64,000 nt of DNA from Rheinheimera faecalis (GCF_021290965.1 NZ_JAJOYT010000001.1:124001-188000); one strand, 5' to 3'; counted from the first letter of the stretch, positions 53,222 to 62,981 are shown. The notes: generated by a model not told the origin, from the sequence alone. A program made the numbers and translations.

Positions 53222-53276
53222 AAAAAGGGGTCAGATCACATTGTTAACTGTTAACAATGTGATCTGACCCCTTTTT
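53222..53276. repeat. 55-bp GGGGTCAG-family palindrome, probable bidirectional terminator
   Basis: Twenty-seven bases at 53222-53248 (starting AAAAAGGGGTCAGATCACAT) are mirrored exactly at 53250-53276, with a single T at the centre. The ends AAAAAGGGG and CCCCTTTTT make it a terminator in both directions, between convergent lysC and the HDOD gene. The outer stem equals that of the repeat at 4480, but the inner arm differs completely. Confidence 0.92.
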
Positions 53277-53279
53277 CAA

Positions 53280-54122
53280 TTACACAAACAGCTGTTTCAT
53301 ATCCTGATAAATCACAGTGAATTCAGGAGAGCGGTAGAAATCAACACCTGTGATTAAGCCGCGGTCAGCAAAAGGTTTTAATGCCAGACGAGGTTCTGTT
53401 TTGTCTTTGCAGTGGCCTTTTTGAATAGTGGCAATACGGATAAAGTCCAGATAATTCACTTTATCAGTGTGAGGCAATTTGGTGTTCCATTGCTCTGCCA
53501 CTTCAATCAGTTCATCCGGGAATTCCCACTTACGTAAAATGCTTCCACCTATACCACCAGCTAAATCTGTGATGCATCCAGCGATAAAGTCTTTGTCACC
53601 AAACTGATCCAGATGTTTTTCGGCTTCAGTCAAAATAGGCAAAGCGCCGATATTATGAATTAAACCAGCGAGGGTCATGGTGTCGAAATTCACCGGGCTG
53701 ACTTTTAAGTTGCTGTTGTAAAGCTGCATAGCGGCAAGCGCTATAGCCGCTACTTCTAAAGTGTCTTGCCAGACTTTGCTCATCATGCCTTTGATTAAAC
53801 TGGAATGAGAGACAAACAACTGCTCAACCGCCATAGCTGTCACTATGTTTTTGATATAACGCAAACCAATACGTGTCACCGCCTGATGCAATGAATTCAC
53901 ATGAACAGAGCGGCCTAAAAAGGCGCTGTTGGCGATTTTCATCATACGGGCCGACATGGCCGGATCGTGAGAAATAATGTCTGCCATCTGGTTTAAATTA
54001 ACATTTGGATCTTCCGCCATTTTACGAATTCGTAAGGCAATTTCAGGAAGACTTGGCAGCACCAAGGTATCATTCTGGATTTTTTCAACCAGCAAGCTTA
54101 ATAACGCGTTTTCGTTTGACAT
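53280..54122 (-). CDS. HDOD domain protein
   Basis: A 280-residue protein from ATG 54122 (CAGGG lies about 10 bases upstream; an in-frame TTG lies 9 bases before). The HDOD core covers about 15-215: LVLPSLPEIALRIRKMAEDP, ISHDPAMSARMMKIANSAFL and LAGLIHNIGALPIL. The metal-binding HD pair of true phosphodiesterases is degenerate (HNIG), as is usual for HDOD. Such proteins act in signalling, but the partner here is not evident. It is convergent with lysC. Confidence 0.88.
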   Translation of the reverse strand: MSNENALLSLLVEKIQNDTLVLPSLPEIALRIRKMAEDPNVNLNQMADIISHDPAMSARMMKIANSAFLGRSVHVNSLHQAVTRIGLRYIKNIVTAMAVEQLFVSHSSLIKGMMSKVWQDTLEVAAIALAAMQLYNSNLKVSPVNFDTMTLAGLIHNIGALPILTEAEKHLDQFGDKDFIAGCITDLAGGIGGSILRKWEFPDELIEVAEQWNTKLPHTDKVNYLDFIRIATIQKGHCKDKTEPRLALKPFADRGLITGVDFYRSPEFTVIYQDMKQLFV

Positions 54123-54273
54123 AAACTGCAACCCTGTGACAAAAAAGGAGAACTATCTGTGTGTGGTGTCTTTTTATTTTGTTGTAGACGAACATCTTGA
54201 TTATTAGCGAATTCCACTGGCTTTGCCCAGTAGTAAAACAAAAGAATTTTTCATTTTGTCCAGATGCTGGGAA

Positions 54274-56016
54274 TTATTCGGCTTCTTTACCCTGAATTTG
54301 AAACAACTTGTCACGAATTTGCCAAAAACGACCATCCTTGCGCGCTATGATGGCCTCCGGCGGTAAAAATCTGTGGGCTTGTTGCAGCACTTTATTGACT
54401 GTGGCTTCAGTGAAGGGTCGGTGTCTGTCGACCAGATGAGGTGGCACAAACAAAGTTAAAAACTTTTGTTTTTGCGCTTTAGTTTGCAGGCTCCAGTATT
54501 CGGCTATTTCTGCGCCATCAGCTGAAAAGTAACTGACTTTGAGTGAGGTTTTGCCTTCTTTACTTTGATGGCTTTGCAGTTGCATTCGAGTGACATAAAG
54601 GACTAAAGCATCTTTTAAGCTTAAAGCTTCTTTGAGTTTTTTATCCGGGTCGACTAACACCAGACCACAGTCACCGCAGTTACGGGCGGCAATGTCATTC
54701 TCTGCACCACAGTCCGGGCAAAATTTGGCTTTAAAGCGATAACCACAGGCTAGCGGTTTGGCCTGTTCATCCTCTTTATAGCCCTGACAACGGCGGCCAT
54801 AGTGTTCCAGCACCAGGCCTCTGTCGTCTGTTTTACCCCAAAAGTTATTAAAAAAACCACACAAGGGGCAGGGTACAGTCACCAGTTCTGTGCCTGGCTC
54901 TGGCCGCAGTTCGCCTATATCAGGTTGCTCCAGATTAAAGCGGTTCCCGGCATAATCTAAAACCAGACAATCGGTTTTTCCAGGACTTAATCGAAGCCCA
55001 CGCCCCACAATCTGCTGATACAAAGTGACAGATTCTGTCGGGCGTAAAATAGCTATTAAATCGATATGCGGCGAATCGAAGCCAGTAGTTAATACAGCCA
55101 CATTCACCAGGTACTTCAGCTGTTTTTGCTTAAAACTGTGGATCAGTGCATCCCGCTCTTTTTGTGGCGTGTCGCCTAAAATCAAAGCGGTTTGACTGGC
55201 GGGGAGATAACCTAAAATCTCGCGGGCGTGGGCTGTGGTGGCGGCAAAAATCATCACACCAGAGCGGCTTTGTGCCTGCTGTATCACTTGTTGAATAATT
55301 TGAGGTGTGGCGCGCTGTTGCTGATTAATACGTAAATCCAGATCAGCTTCTTTAAAATAGCCACTGGCCGTTGGTTTTAAGCCGGCAAAGTCGTAACTTA
55401 ATACCGGCGCATCCATCAATACGGCTGGAGTTAAATACCCTTCACCTAATAAAAAACGGATGGGCAAATCAAAAATACAGTATTTAAAAAAGCGGGGTTC
55501 TGTGGTGCGGATAAGGCCACGGCTGTGATACTGATAAATCCAACCTGAACCTAAACGGTAAGGCGTTGCTGTTAAGCCCAGCACTTTTAGATCCGGGTTT
55601 TGTGATTGCAGTGAGCGAATGACTTTTAAGTAACTGCTGTCTTCGTCGTCACCCACTCTGTGGCATTCATCAATGACTAATAAGCTGTAGTGTTCAGTAA
55701 ATTCAGCCAGGTTTCTTGCCACTGATTGTACTGAGGCAAATACCACTTTGGCTGCGGTTTCTTTACGACCGAGGCTGGCAGAAAAAATGGCGGCTTCTAA
55801 ACCATAACTTTGGTACTTCGCATGGTTTTGTTCCACCAGCTCTTTGACATGAGCCAATACCAAAACCCGGCCACGGGCCAATCGTGCCAGTTCGGCTATC
55901 ACCAAACTTTTGCCTGCACCTGTGGGCAATACCAACACTGCTGCATCTGGCTTCTGGCGAAAATGCACTAAAACGGATTTAACCGCCTGTTGTTGATAGT
56001 CTCGAAGTTGCAGCAT
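54274..56016 (-). CDS. radD: superfamily 2 helicase-like ATPase RadD (YejH)
   Basis: A 580-residue protein. Helicase motifs: I LPTGAGKS, II VIDECHRVG (DECH), III LTATPYR, and VI QIVGRGLRLSP. The C-terminal half carries two zinc-binding clusters, CPLCGFFNNFWG..CQGY and FCPDCGAENDIAARNCGDC. This is the architecture of E. coli RadD, which stimulates RecA-mediated strand exchange and helps survival after double-strand breaks. It has an isolated position, minus strand, upstream of the DUF3862 lipoprotein terminator. Confidence 0.92.
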   Translation of the reverse strand: MLQLRDYQQQAVKSVLVHFRQKPDAAVLVLPTGAGKSLVIAELARLARGRVLVLAHVKELVEQNHAKYQSYGLEAAIFSASLGRKETAAKVVFASVQSVARNLAEFTEHYSLLVIDECHRVGDDEDSSYLKVIRSLQSQNPDLKVLGLTATPYRLGSGWIYQYHSRGLIRTTEPRFFKYCIFDLPIRFLLGEGYLTPAVLMDAPVLSYDFAGLKPTASGYFKEADLDLRINQQQRATPQIIQQVIQQAQSRSGVMIFAATTAHAREILGYLPASQTALILGDTPQKERDALIHSFKQKQLKYLVNVAVLTTGFDSPHIDLIAILRPTESVTLYQQIVGRGLRLSPGKTDCLVLDYAGNRFNLEQPDIGELRPEPGTELVTVPCPLCGFFNNFWGKTDDRGLVLEHYGRRCQGYKEDEQAKPLACGYRFKAKFCPDCGAENDIAARNCGDCGLVLVDPDKKLKEALSLKDALVLYVTRMQLQSHQSKEGKTSLKVSYFSADGAEIAEYWSLQTKAQKQKFLTLFVPPHLVDRHRPFTEATVNKVLQQAHRFLPPEAIIARKDGRFWQIRDKLFQIQGKEAE

Positions 56017-56037
56017 AAGGATGGTTTACGCAGGAAG

Positions 56038-56060
56038 AAGGGGGCCAAAACAGCCCCCTT
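56038..56060 (-). terminator. terminator-like hairpin after the DUF3862 lipoprotein gene
   Basis: On the minus strand AAGGGGGC pairs with GCCCCCTT around TGTTTTG, followed by CTTCC. The stem is strong but the T tract is poor, so it may terminate only partly before radD. Confidence 0.55.
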
Positions 56061-56078
56061 GATTATTTAAGCTGGTTA

Positions 56079-56330
56079 TTACTGAATACCGTGGTTGGAG
56101 AAAACGGTAGCGCGGTCGGCTAAGAAAGTGATTTTGATATTTTTAGCATCATCACCCCAGCGGCAGCTTTTAGTGCCCACAGCTTCGTCACAATGAGTCG
56201 CAGTGCCTAAAATGCTGGTCACTTCGTCGTACGTCATACCAGCTTTGACCTGGTTGTAATTGTCTTGTGTTAGTTTGCTGCAGGCGCCTACTAACGCCAA
56301 AGCTGCTAACAAAACCACGATTTTTTTCAT
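56079..56330 (-). CDS. small DUF3862/BamE-like lipoprotein
   Basis: An 83-residue lipoprotein: MKKIVVLLAALALVGACS is the signal with lipobox VGAC. The mature part, NYNQVKAGMTYDEVTSILG..CDE..CRWGD, follows the GMTYDEVxxILG pattern of DUF3862, a BamE/SmpA-like fold with one disulfide. Function unknown. It lies 27 bases after CsiV on the same strand and may be the last gene of the mfd-csiV transcript. Confidence 0.85.
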   Translation of the reverse strand: MKKIVVLLAALALVGACSKLTQDNYNQVKAGMTYDEVTSILGTATHCDEAVGTKSCRWGDDAKNIKITFLADRATVFSNHGIQ

Positions 56331-56357
56331 AACAGATTCCTTGTGTTATTTAACTGT

Positions 56358-57440
56358 TTAAAGTGTTTCCGCCAGTGTTTCTTGTGGCGGGGTAAAACGT
56401 TTTACCTGAATAATTACCCCTAAACGCGGGTGATCCAGGTAATGAATTTGGCCTAAAGTTAAGCGTGCACTTTGTTTCACTGCAATTTGTGCAGGCTGGT
56501 TGGCATCGTCAAGCTGGCGCAGATAAAAAGTACCGTCAAACTGGATAAAGCGACCCAAACGTAATTGAACTAAAGAATCAAATTGCCACGGACTGTACCA
56601 TAATTGCAGGCTGCTCTGACCTTGCTGTACCGCGGCTAACTGTTGTTGCACTTGTTGCATCAAATCTATACTTTGCTCAGTCTCTGTTGCCGCTTCATTC
56701 TGATACACCCCTGCGTACCAATGGCTACGGCTATTTCTGCCTGATACCAAAGGCTGACGCCATGCTGTATGCAATAAAAGTTGTTTGCCTGCTTCACGTT
56801 GTAACTGGTACGCCAGATTTTTCAGTTGCAGACCATCAGGACCGACCAAATAGGCATTGTCTTTCTCCACGCCATCGCCAGTAAAAGTGGCCGGAATTTG
56901 TGCTGGTGCAGGCAATTGTAAAGCCAGCTCTTGTGCACTTAAAGCCCTGCTTATCAACTGACCATCCGCATCCCATTGTTCCATCTGACAGTTCTGAAAA
57001 TTCAGCTGGTACAAAGACGCTACTACAGGTTCTGCGTCTAATTGCACATCCAATGAATCTGCCGGAGCTGCTGCAACTGGTTGCATAGTTTGTTGATGCT
57101 CGCTTAACAGTTGCTGAATTTGTTGCTGTGTTGTTGTCGAAACAGGTGCGGAAACAGCTGCAGGCGCTGTTGCATCTGATGCAGCTGGTGTTGGTGCGCA
57201 AGCTGGAATAGCTTTAATTAAGTCAGCAACTGCAGGTTGCACCAGCGGGCGCATTAAATCCATTGCATTGCTGGTTTTTAACGGCGCTGTCGGCGCTTCA
57301 AACTGCTCTTTTAAAGTTTTATCCGTAGTGCGGCTAAAAGCTATTAGTTCAATTTCATACCAACTATTGGCGAAGGTTGGAGCTGTGGTAAACAATGCCA
57401 CTAAAGCCAATCCCAGCGATGTTAAACGCAGATGTTTCAT
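56358..57440 (-). CDS. csiV: CsiV family peptidoglycan-associated periplasmic protein
   Basis: A 360-residue exported protein with signal LGLALVALFTTAPTFA|NSWYEIELIAFSRT. The WYxIELIxF start, the low-complexity Ala/Thr/Gln middle (ATAPAAVSAPVSTTTQQQIQ) and the C-terminal QSARLTLGQIHYLDHPRLGV identify the CsiV family. In Vibrio CsiV binds peptidoglycan and signals through the LdtA/LPxB-related D-amino acid response. The gene commonly sits next to mfd, as here: its start overlaps the mfd stop by 4 bases. Confidence 0.85.
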   Translation of the reverse strand: MKHLRLTSLGLALVALFTTAPTFANSWYEIELIAFSRTTDKTLKEQFEAPTAPLKTSNAMDLMRPLVQPAVADLIKAIPACAPTPAASDATAPAAVSAPVSTTTQQQIQQLLSEHQQTMQPVAAAPADSLDVQLDAEPVVASLYQLNFQNCQMEQWDADGQLISRALSAQELALQLPAPAQIPATFTGDGVEKDNAYLVGPDGLQLKNLAYQLQREAGKQLLLHTAWRQPLVSGRNSRSHWYAGVYQNEAATETEQSIDLMQQVQQQLAAVQQGQSSLQLWYSPWQFDSLVQLRLGRFIQFDGTFYLRQLDDANQPAQIAVKQSARLTLGQIHYLDHPRLGVIIQVKRFTPPQETLAETL

Positions 57441-60400
57441 GATGCTCCTGTCTGATGTTTAGCAAAGTCATCCAGCATTAAGCTGACAAAGGCGAATCTG
57501 CTATTAGTATCAGGTAAATCTTTGATAAATTTCAGCTTACTACCACCTTCGAGCTTAAAGACTTTCGACTGAGTCTGAATAAGCTGAATAATATAAGACG
57601 GGTTCACTGAAGTCCGTTCGGCGAATTCTAGCACACCACCTTTGCTGTTGGCTTCCAGTCGTTTAATTCCAAGCTGCTGCGCCTGCATTTTTAACTCTGT
57701 GATTTTGACTAAGTTTTTCGCAGCATCCGGTAATAAGCCAAAACGGTCGATTAATTCTACCTGTACATCATCCAGTTCCTGCTCGTCGCGACAGGAGGCT
57801 AAGCGTTTGTAAAAGGACAAACGTAAGCTTACATCCGGAATATAAGAATCTGGTAGCAGGGCAGGCAGTTTCATATCCAGTTCGGTTTGTTGATTCAGTA
57901 ACGCATCCAGGCTTGGCTCTTTACCCGCTTTTAACGCTTCAACTGCTTGTTCCAGCATTTCCATATACAAACTAAAGCCGACAGACTCAATCTGGCCACT
58001 TTGCTCATCCCCCAACAGCTCGCCTGCACCACGAATTTCCATATCCTGACTGGCCAGTGCAAAACCAGCACCTAAATCTTCTAAGGCTGAAATGGCTTCC
58101 AGGCGTTTTTCAGCATCTTTGCTCAGGCGTTTTGGCGGCGGAGTTAATAAATAGGCATAAGCCTGATGGTGCGAGCGACCAACACGGCCTCGCAACTGGT
58201 GCAACTGCGCCAGACCAAAGTTATCCGCTCTGTTGATAATAATGGTATTGGCGGTAGGCACGTCTATGCCTGTTTCGATAATGGTCGAACAGAGCAGTAG
58301 GTTAAAACGCTGATGGTAAAAGTCTGCCATGATCTGTTCCAGATCCCGCTCACGCATCTGGCCATGGGCTATGCCAATTAGGGCTTCTGGTAGCAGCAGA
58401 GCTAAGTCAGCAGCGGCTTTTTCTATAGTCGCTACGTCATTGTGCAGGAAATACACCTGACCCCCACGGGAGATTTCCCGCAGTACAGCTTCACGAATTA
58501 AGCCTTCTTCATGCTCACGCACAAAGGTTTTTACGGCTAAACGTTTGGCTGGCGGAGTGGCGATAATGGACAGATCGCGCATACCCGACATCGACATATT
58601 TAAAGTTCGTGGGATAGGAGTGGCTGTTAAGGTCAGAATATCGATATTGGCACGCAAGGCTTTGATTTTATCTTTTTGCCGCACGCCAAAACGGTGTTCT
58701 TCATCAACAATTAATAGGCCGAGGTCTTTAAAACGAATATCGTCCTGTAGCAATTTATGGGTGCCTATTAAAATATCCACTTTGCCTTGTTCGGCTTCTT
58801 CCAGAATCACCTTTTGCTCTTTGGCGCTGATAAAACGCGACAACACAGCGACTTTGACTGGCCAGTTGGCAAAACGGTCACGGAAGTTTTCAAAATGCTG
58901 TTGTGCCAAAAGTGTGGTCGGTACTAAAACCGCTACTTGTTTATTGTCATTCACAGCGACAAAAGCAGCGCGCATCGCGACTTCAGTTTTACCAAAACCT
59001 ACATCACCACAAACAAGTCTATCCATAGCACGCTCGGCCTGCATATCGGCAAGTACTGCTGCTATAGCATCCAGCTGGTCGACAGTTTCCTGATAAGGAA
59101 AACCATCGGCAAAAATTTCGTATTGGTCGGCTTCGATTTTAAAGCCATAGCCTGTCTGGGCGGCACGCTGCGCATACACGTCCAGCAGTTCTGCCGCGAC
59201 ATCCCGTACTTTTTCCGCTGCTTTACGCCGGGCTTTTTCCCAGCTGTCGTTGCCAAGCTTATGCAGCGGTGCATTGTCCTGATCAGAACCGGTGTAACGG
59301 CTGATTAAATGCAAGGACGACACAGGCACATACAACTTACTGCCTCCTGCGTACTCAATGGTCACAAACTCAGCGCTGATACCAGCGGCATCCAGCACCT
59401 GCAAACCCTGATAACGGCCTATACCATGCTGTAAATGCACCACAGGCTGACCGACTGAGAGTTCGGCCAGATTGCGGATGATGGTATCGCCGGAGATTTG
59501 TTGGCTGTGTTTACGTTTACGTCTTTGGGTAACTTTTTGACCAAATAACTCGTTTTCACTGACTAAAGCTAAAGGCTCTTCACCTGCTTTGGCCTTGGCT
59601 TTGCCTTGCAATAAGCAGCCTTGTTCCAACGAGCCTATAACTATGCCTAAATCAACCTGGTCTGTTAAAAACTCTTCAACCGAGGCAAATTGCTGCAAGC
59701 GAATTTGATTACGCTGCATCAGCTGCAATAAGCTTTCGCGCCGGCCTTCGGATTCTACGAAAAACAGCACTCGGCCTTGCTGCTTTTTGATATCGACAAT
59801 AAATTGCTGCAGCTTTTCCAGCGGGTTTTTCAGCTGATGATTAACCGTAAGCTCTGGTAAATCAGCCACAGCGGCATTGGATTGTCCGGCACGTTCCGGC
59901 AATTCAGCGCGGCTTAAACGCAAGCGTGGCCACTGTTTTAACTGAGCGAAAAACTCATCAACCGCTAAATACAATTCCTGAGGTTTTAAAATAGGTTTCA
60001 GTAAATCAATAGCTCTGTCCTGGTAACGACGTTGTAAGTCATGCCAGAAACGTTCAGCTGCAGCTTCCAAATCACCCACAGCCAGCATCATTGTTTGTTT
60101 GGGTAACATCGAAAATAACGGCATTGTTTGCTCAGCAAACAGCGGCAGGTAATATTCGATACCAGCAGGCATCAGGCCTTGGCTGACCTGCATATAGAGC
60201 GATTCTTTTTCGCTACGCGCCGGAAAACGTTCACGATAACGAATACGGAAGCGTTCTATCGCTGCTTTATCCTGTGGGAATTCGTGGGCAGGCAGCAGTT
60301 CAATTTCATGAACTTGTTGCACAGTGCGCTGATTATCCGGATCAAAGAGGCGAATGCCGTCAATTTCATCGTCTAGAAAGTCAATGCGATAAGGCAGGGT

Positions 60401-60937
60401 GCTGCCCATAGGATAGAGATCCAGTAAGGATCCACGCACCGAAAATTCGCCATGTTCCATCACCTGATCCACAGCACGATAACCCACTGCGGCCAATTGT
60501 TGGCGCAGCGCTGTTAAATCCAGTTGCTGGCCTTTTTTTAATACCAGACTGTATTGCTGCAAATAGCTGGCATCTGTTAAACGCAGCAGCGCAGTATTGA
60601 GTGGCACTATCACTATGCCGTGTTGCAAACGTGGCAGGCTGTACAAGGTTTTTATGCGCTGGGAAATAATATCCTGATGGGGTGAAAATACATCATAAGG
60701 CAAGGTTTCCCAGTCAGGGAAAGTCCAGACATCCGCAGCGTTTTCATGGAAAAACACCATCAGCTCTTGCTCTAAGCGCAGCGCTGTGGTCGTGTCCGGT
60801 ACTATGACAACATAAAGGCCTTTCTGGCGTTGATACAGCTGATAAATAGCCCAGGGCAAGGCAGCGCCGGACAGGCGGCCCCATTGTTTTTGATCGGTGC
60901 TGGAGATGGGGACTGGTAATGCTTCAATGCGGATCAT
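57437..60937 (-). CDS. mfd: transcription-repair coupling factor Mfd
   Basis: A 1166-residue protein, full length. The N-terminal UvrB-homology module (about 1-340) is followed by the RNA polymerase-interacting domain (about 480-560, QPVVHLQHGIGRYQGL..EFVTIEYAG). The translocase has motif I CGDVGFGKTEVAMRAA, motif II VDEEHRFG, motif III LTATPIPRTL, and the TRG-type motif in QLRGRVGRS. The C-terminal TRCF domain follows. Mfd pushes stalled RNA polymerase off damaged DNA and recruits UvrA. It overlaps csiV by 4 bases. Confidence 0.97.
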   Translation of the reverse strand: MIRIEALPVPISSTDQKQWGRLSGAALPWAIYQLYQRQKGLYVVIVPDTTTALRLEQELMVFFHENAADVWTFPDWETLPYDVFSPHQDIISQRIKTLYSLPRLQHGIVIVPLNTALLRLTDASYLQQYSLVLKKGQQLDLTALRQQLAAVGYRAVDQVMEHGEFSVRGSLLDLYPMGSTLPYRIDFLDDEIDGIRLFDPDNQRTVQQVHEIELLPAHEFPQDKAAIERFRIRYRERFPARSEKESLYMQVSQGLMPAGIEYYLPLFAEQTMPLFSMLPKQTMMLAVGDLEAAAERFWHDLQRRYQDRAIDLLKPILKPQELYLAVDEFFAQLKQWPRLRLSRAELPERAGQSNAAVADLPELTVNHQLKNPLEKLQQFIVDIKKQQGRVLFFVESEGRRESLLQLMQRNQIRLQQFASVEEFLTDQVDLGIVIGSLEQGCLLQGKAKAKAGEEPLALVSENELFGQKVTQRRKRKHSQQISGDTIIRNLAELSVGQPVVHLQHGIGRYQGLQVLDAAGISAEFVTIEYAGGSKLYVPVSSLHLISRYTGSDQDNAPLHKLGNDSWEKARRKAAEKVRDVAAELLDVYAQRAAQTGYGFKIEADQYEIFADGFPYQETVDQLDAIAAVLADMQAERAMDRLVCGDVGFGKTEVAMRAAFVAVNDNKQVAVLVPTTLLAQQHFENFRDRFANWPVKVAVLSRFISAKEQKVILEEAEQGKVDILIGTHKLLQDDIRFKDLGLLIVDEEHRFGVRQKDKIKALRANIDILTLTATPIPRTLNMSMSGMRDLSIIATPPAKRLAVKTFVREHEEGLIREAVLREISRGGQVYFLHNDVATIEKAAADLALLLPEALIGIAHGQMRERDLEQIMADFYHQRFNLLLCSTIIETGIDVPTANTIIINRADNFGLAQLHQLRGRVGRSHHQAYAYLLTPPPKRLSKDAEKRLEAISALEDLGAGFALASQDMEIRGAGELLGDEQSGQIESVGFSLYMEMLEQAVEALKAGKEPSLDALLNQQTELDMKLPALLPDSYIPDVSLRLSFYKRLASCRDEQELDDVQVELIDRFGLLPDAAKNLVKITELKMQAQQLGIKRLEANSKGGVLEFAERTSVNPSYIIQLIQTQSKVFKLEGGSKLKFIKDLPDTNSRFAFVSLMLDDFAKHQTGAS

Positions 60938-60959
60938 CAGGGAAATTCTTTACTCGTTA

Positions 60960-60990
60960 TAAAAAGACCGTCTGTTAGTACGGTCTGTTG
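60960..60990 (-). terminator. intrinsic terminator after the PilZ-domain gene
   Basis: On the minus strand AGACCGT (60986-60980) pairs with ACGGTCT (60971-60965) and is followed by TTTTATAACG. It separates the PilZ gene from mfd. Confidence 0.8.
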
Positions 60991-61022
60991 TTTGATTTAG
61001 GTTTAGCACCGGCACATCTTAT

Positions 61023-61664
61023 TTATTGCTGGCTTTGCTGTGCTTGCTGCTGACGTTGTTCAGCCTTACGTTTCAGTTGTCTGGACTGCTCATGCAAACT
61101 GGCTCTGACCACCATATCTCTGTCTTCATCGCGAATGCGGCGAAACAATATTTTTACCAGATAACCGGGCTTTTGTTCAGGCTCTGACCGCTGTTGCTCT
61201 ATCACTTCCAGTACCTGGCCTAAGCAATATAAAGCACCGTCATTATTATCCAGAAAGAGTTTTACTTCGTAAACCTGGCCTTGTGCTACGGTCTCGTCCA
61301 TCCAAACCTGTATGCCTGAACCACCATAGCTGAATGTATGAAAACGTTGTTTCGGGTCGTCTTGCGATCGCAGCACGTAATGGGTTAAAGCGTCCAGTTT
61401 ACGGGCTTGTTGTTGCAAATACAGAGCTAAGTCGCTAGATAAATCTTTAACTGCATTAAAAGTACGAATAGAGGAGTTATTCAACTGACTTAATTCGCTG
61501 GTCATTTTAAAGGCGTCTGGAATAAGGCGTAAAAATCCATCCTGATCCGGCAGAGGCCCGGAAAATGGCACTAAATTCACAGTCGTCTGATGCTCAATCT
61601 GAAAGTAGTCCGCAAATTCGTCTGCTAAATCTGCGGCTATGGTTGTATTGCCTGGCTGTTGCAT
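61023..61664 (-). CDS. PilZ domain protein (putative c-di-GMP effector)
   Basis: A 213-residue cytoplasmic protein. A helical N-terminal part (LADEFADYFQ, FNAVKDLSSDLALYLQQQAR) precedes a PilZ-like beta barrel (about 120-190) with HTFSYGGSGIQVWMDE and ALYCLGQVLEVI, and a Gln-rich tail. The (D/N)xSxxG motif is present only in altered form (SYGGSGI), so binding of c-di-GMP is uncertain. It is divergent from lolC, an arrangement seen in other gammaproteobacteria. Confidence 0.75.
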   Translation of the reverse strand: MQQPGNTTIAADLADEFADYFQIEHQTTVNLVPFSGPLPDQDGFLRLIPDAFKMTSELSQLNNSSIRTFNAVKDLSSDLALYLQQQARKLDALTHYVLRSQDDPKQRFHTFSYGGSGIQVWMDETVAQGQVYEVKLFLDNNDGALYCLGQVLEVIEQQRSEPEQKPGYLVKILFRRIRDEDRDMVVRASLHEQSRQLKRKAEQRQQQAQQSQQ

Positions 61665-61748
61665 AAGGATACCTCGGGTAGCAAGCTTGTAACCTTAACG
61701 GATAATCACTATTATCGCAGCAATTTCTTCAAACCCAAGTGGAAGTCT

Positions 61749-62960
61749 GTGAAAAGCCTGCAATTCCCCCTGAGTGTCCGTATTGGTTTGCGGTATAGCC
61801 AAAGCCGGAAAGGCCATGGCTTTTTATCCTTTATTACGCTGTTTTCTGTCACAGGTATTTTTTTAGGTGTGATGGCTCTGACTATTGTCAGCTCCGTAAT
61901 GAACGGTTTTGAAGCTGAGCTTAAAAAACGCATTCTCGGCGTGATCCCACATTTAATAGTGCAAAGTGAGCCTACTCACCAACTTGATATAGCGGCTTTG
62001 CAGCAGCAGTACCCACAAATTCTGCAGGCTACCCCTTATTTACAGCTTGAAGCCTTAGCGCAAAGCCCAGGTCAACTGACGGCTGTGTTATTGCAAGGCA
62101 TTGAACCAACCCAAATCCCGGCTTTTTTGCAGCAGTCTTTGGTGGCGGGTGATTGGTCTGATTTAACAAAACAACCTTATTCAGTGATTTTAGGTGCTGG
62201 CCTTGCGGATGAATTAAAAGTAGGGCCTGGTCAGCAAATCCGTTTATTGCTGGCCGAAGGCGGCAGTTTTACGCCTATGGGCTGGTTACCACGCCAACGA
62301 CTCTTTACCGTAGCGGGCTTAATTAATACCGGCTCAGAAGTGGATAACGGCGTGGCTTTATTGCATTTGCCTGATTTACAACGTCTTGGCAGCAAAGCCA
62401 AAGATGCACCGCAGTGGCGTTTAAGTCTGATTGAGCCTTTTGCTGCACCGGCTTTAGCCAATGAAATTGCTGAATTCCCGGCTGTTGCTAAAGTGACAGA
62501 CTGGCGCGACAGTCATGGCAAATTATTTTCTGCAGTGGCGATGGAAAAAGCCATGATGTGGCTGATGTTATTACTGATAGTGGCAGTGGCAGCTTTTAAT
62601 ATTGTCTCTGCGCTGGTAATGATGGTGACTGAAAAACAACGTGAAGTGGCCATTTTAAAAACTCAGGGCATGACAGATGCACAGCTTTTTACCGTTTTTG
62701 CCGTGCAAGGCATGAATAACGGCTTGCTCGGTACATTAACTGGTGCTGTGGCAGGTATTCTTATCGCGTGGCAGCTGAACGGTATTTTATCGCTTTTGGG
62801 CATTAGTGTAGTCGCTGGTGTGGCTTTGCCTGTGGATATTCAGCCAGTGCAAATTTTCTTTATCGTAGTCTGTGCTTTAGTGCTGACCGCCTTGGCTGTG
62901 GTGTATCCAGCCTGGCGTGCAGTGCAAGTACAACCAGCAGAAGTTCTCCGTGACGAATAA
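61749..62960 (+). CDS. lolC: lipoprotein-releasing ABC transporter permease LolC
   Basis: GTG at 61749 fits the conserved LolC start (MKSLQFPLSVRIGLRYSQSR); an upstream TTG at 61659 would add 30 unrelated residues inside the divergent PilZ leader. The protein is 403 residues with a TM helix at about 26-48 (TLFSVTGIFLGVMALTIVSS), a large periplasmic domain, and three C-terminal helices (MMWLMLLLIVAVAAFNIVSA). LolC with LolE forms the inner-membrane core that hands lipoproteins to LolA. Confidence 0.92.
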   Translation: MKSLQFPLSVRIGLRYSQSRKGHGFLSFITLFSVTGIFLGVMALTIVSSVMNGFEAELKKRILGVIPHLIVQSEPTHQLDIAALQQQYPQILQATPYLQLEALAQSPGQLTAVLLQGIEPTQIPAFLQQSLVAGDWSDLTKQPYSVILGAGLADELKVGPGQQIRLLLAEGGSFTPMGWLPRQRLFTVAGLINTGSEVDNGVALLHLPDLQRLGSKAKDAPQWRLSLIEPFAAPALANEIAEFPAVAKVTDWRDSHGKLFSAVAMEKAMMWLMLLLIVAVAAFNIVSALVMMVTEKQREVAILKTQGMTDAQLFTVFAVQGMNNGLLGTLTGAVAGILIAWQLNGILSLLGISVVAGVALPVDIQPVQIFFIVVCALVLTALAVVYPAWRAVQVQPAEVLRDE

Positions 62961-62981
62961 TAGTAGGATGACAGTATTACA

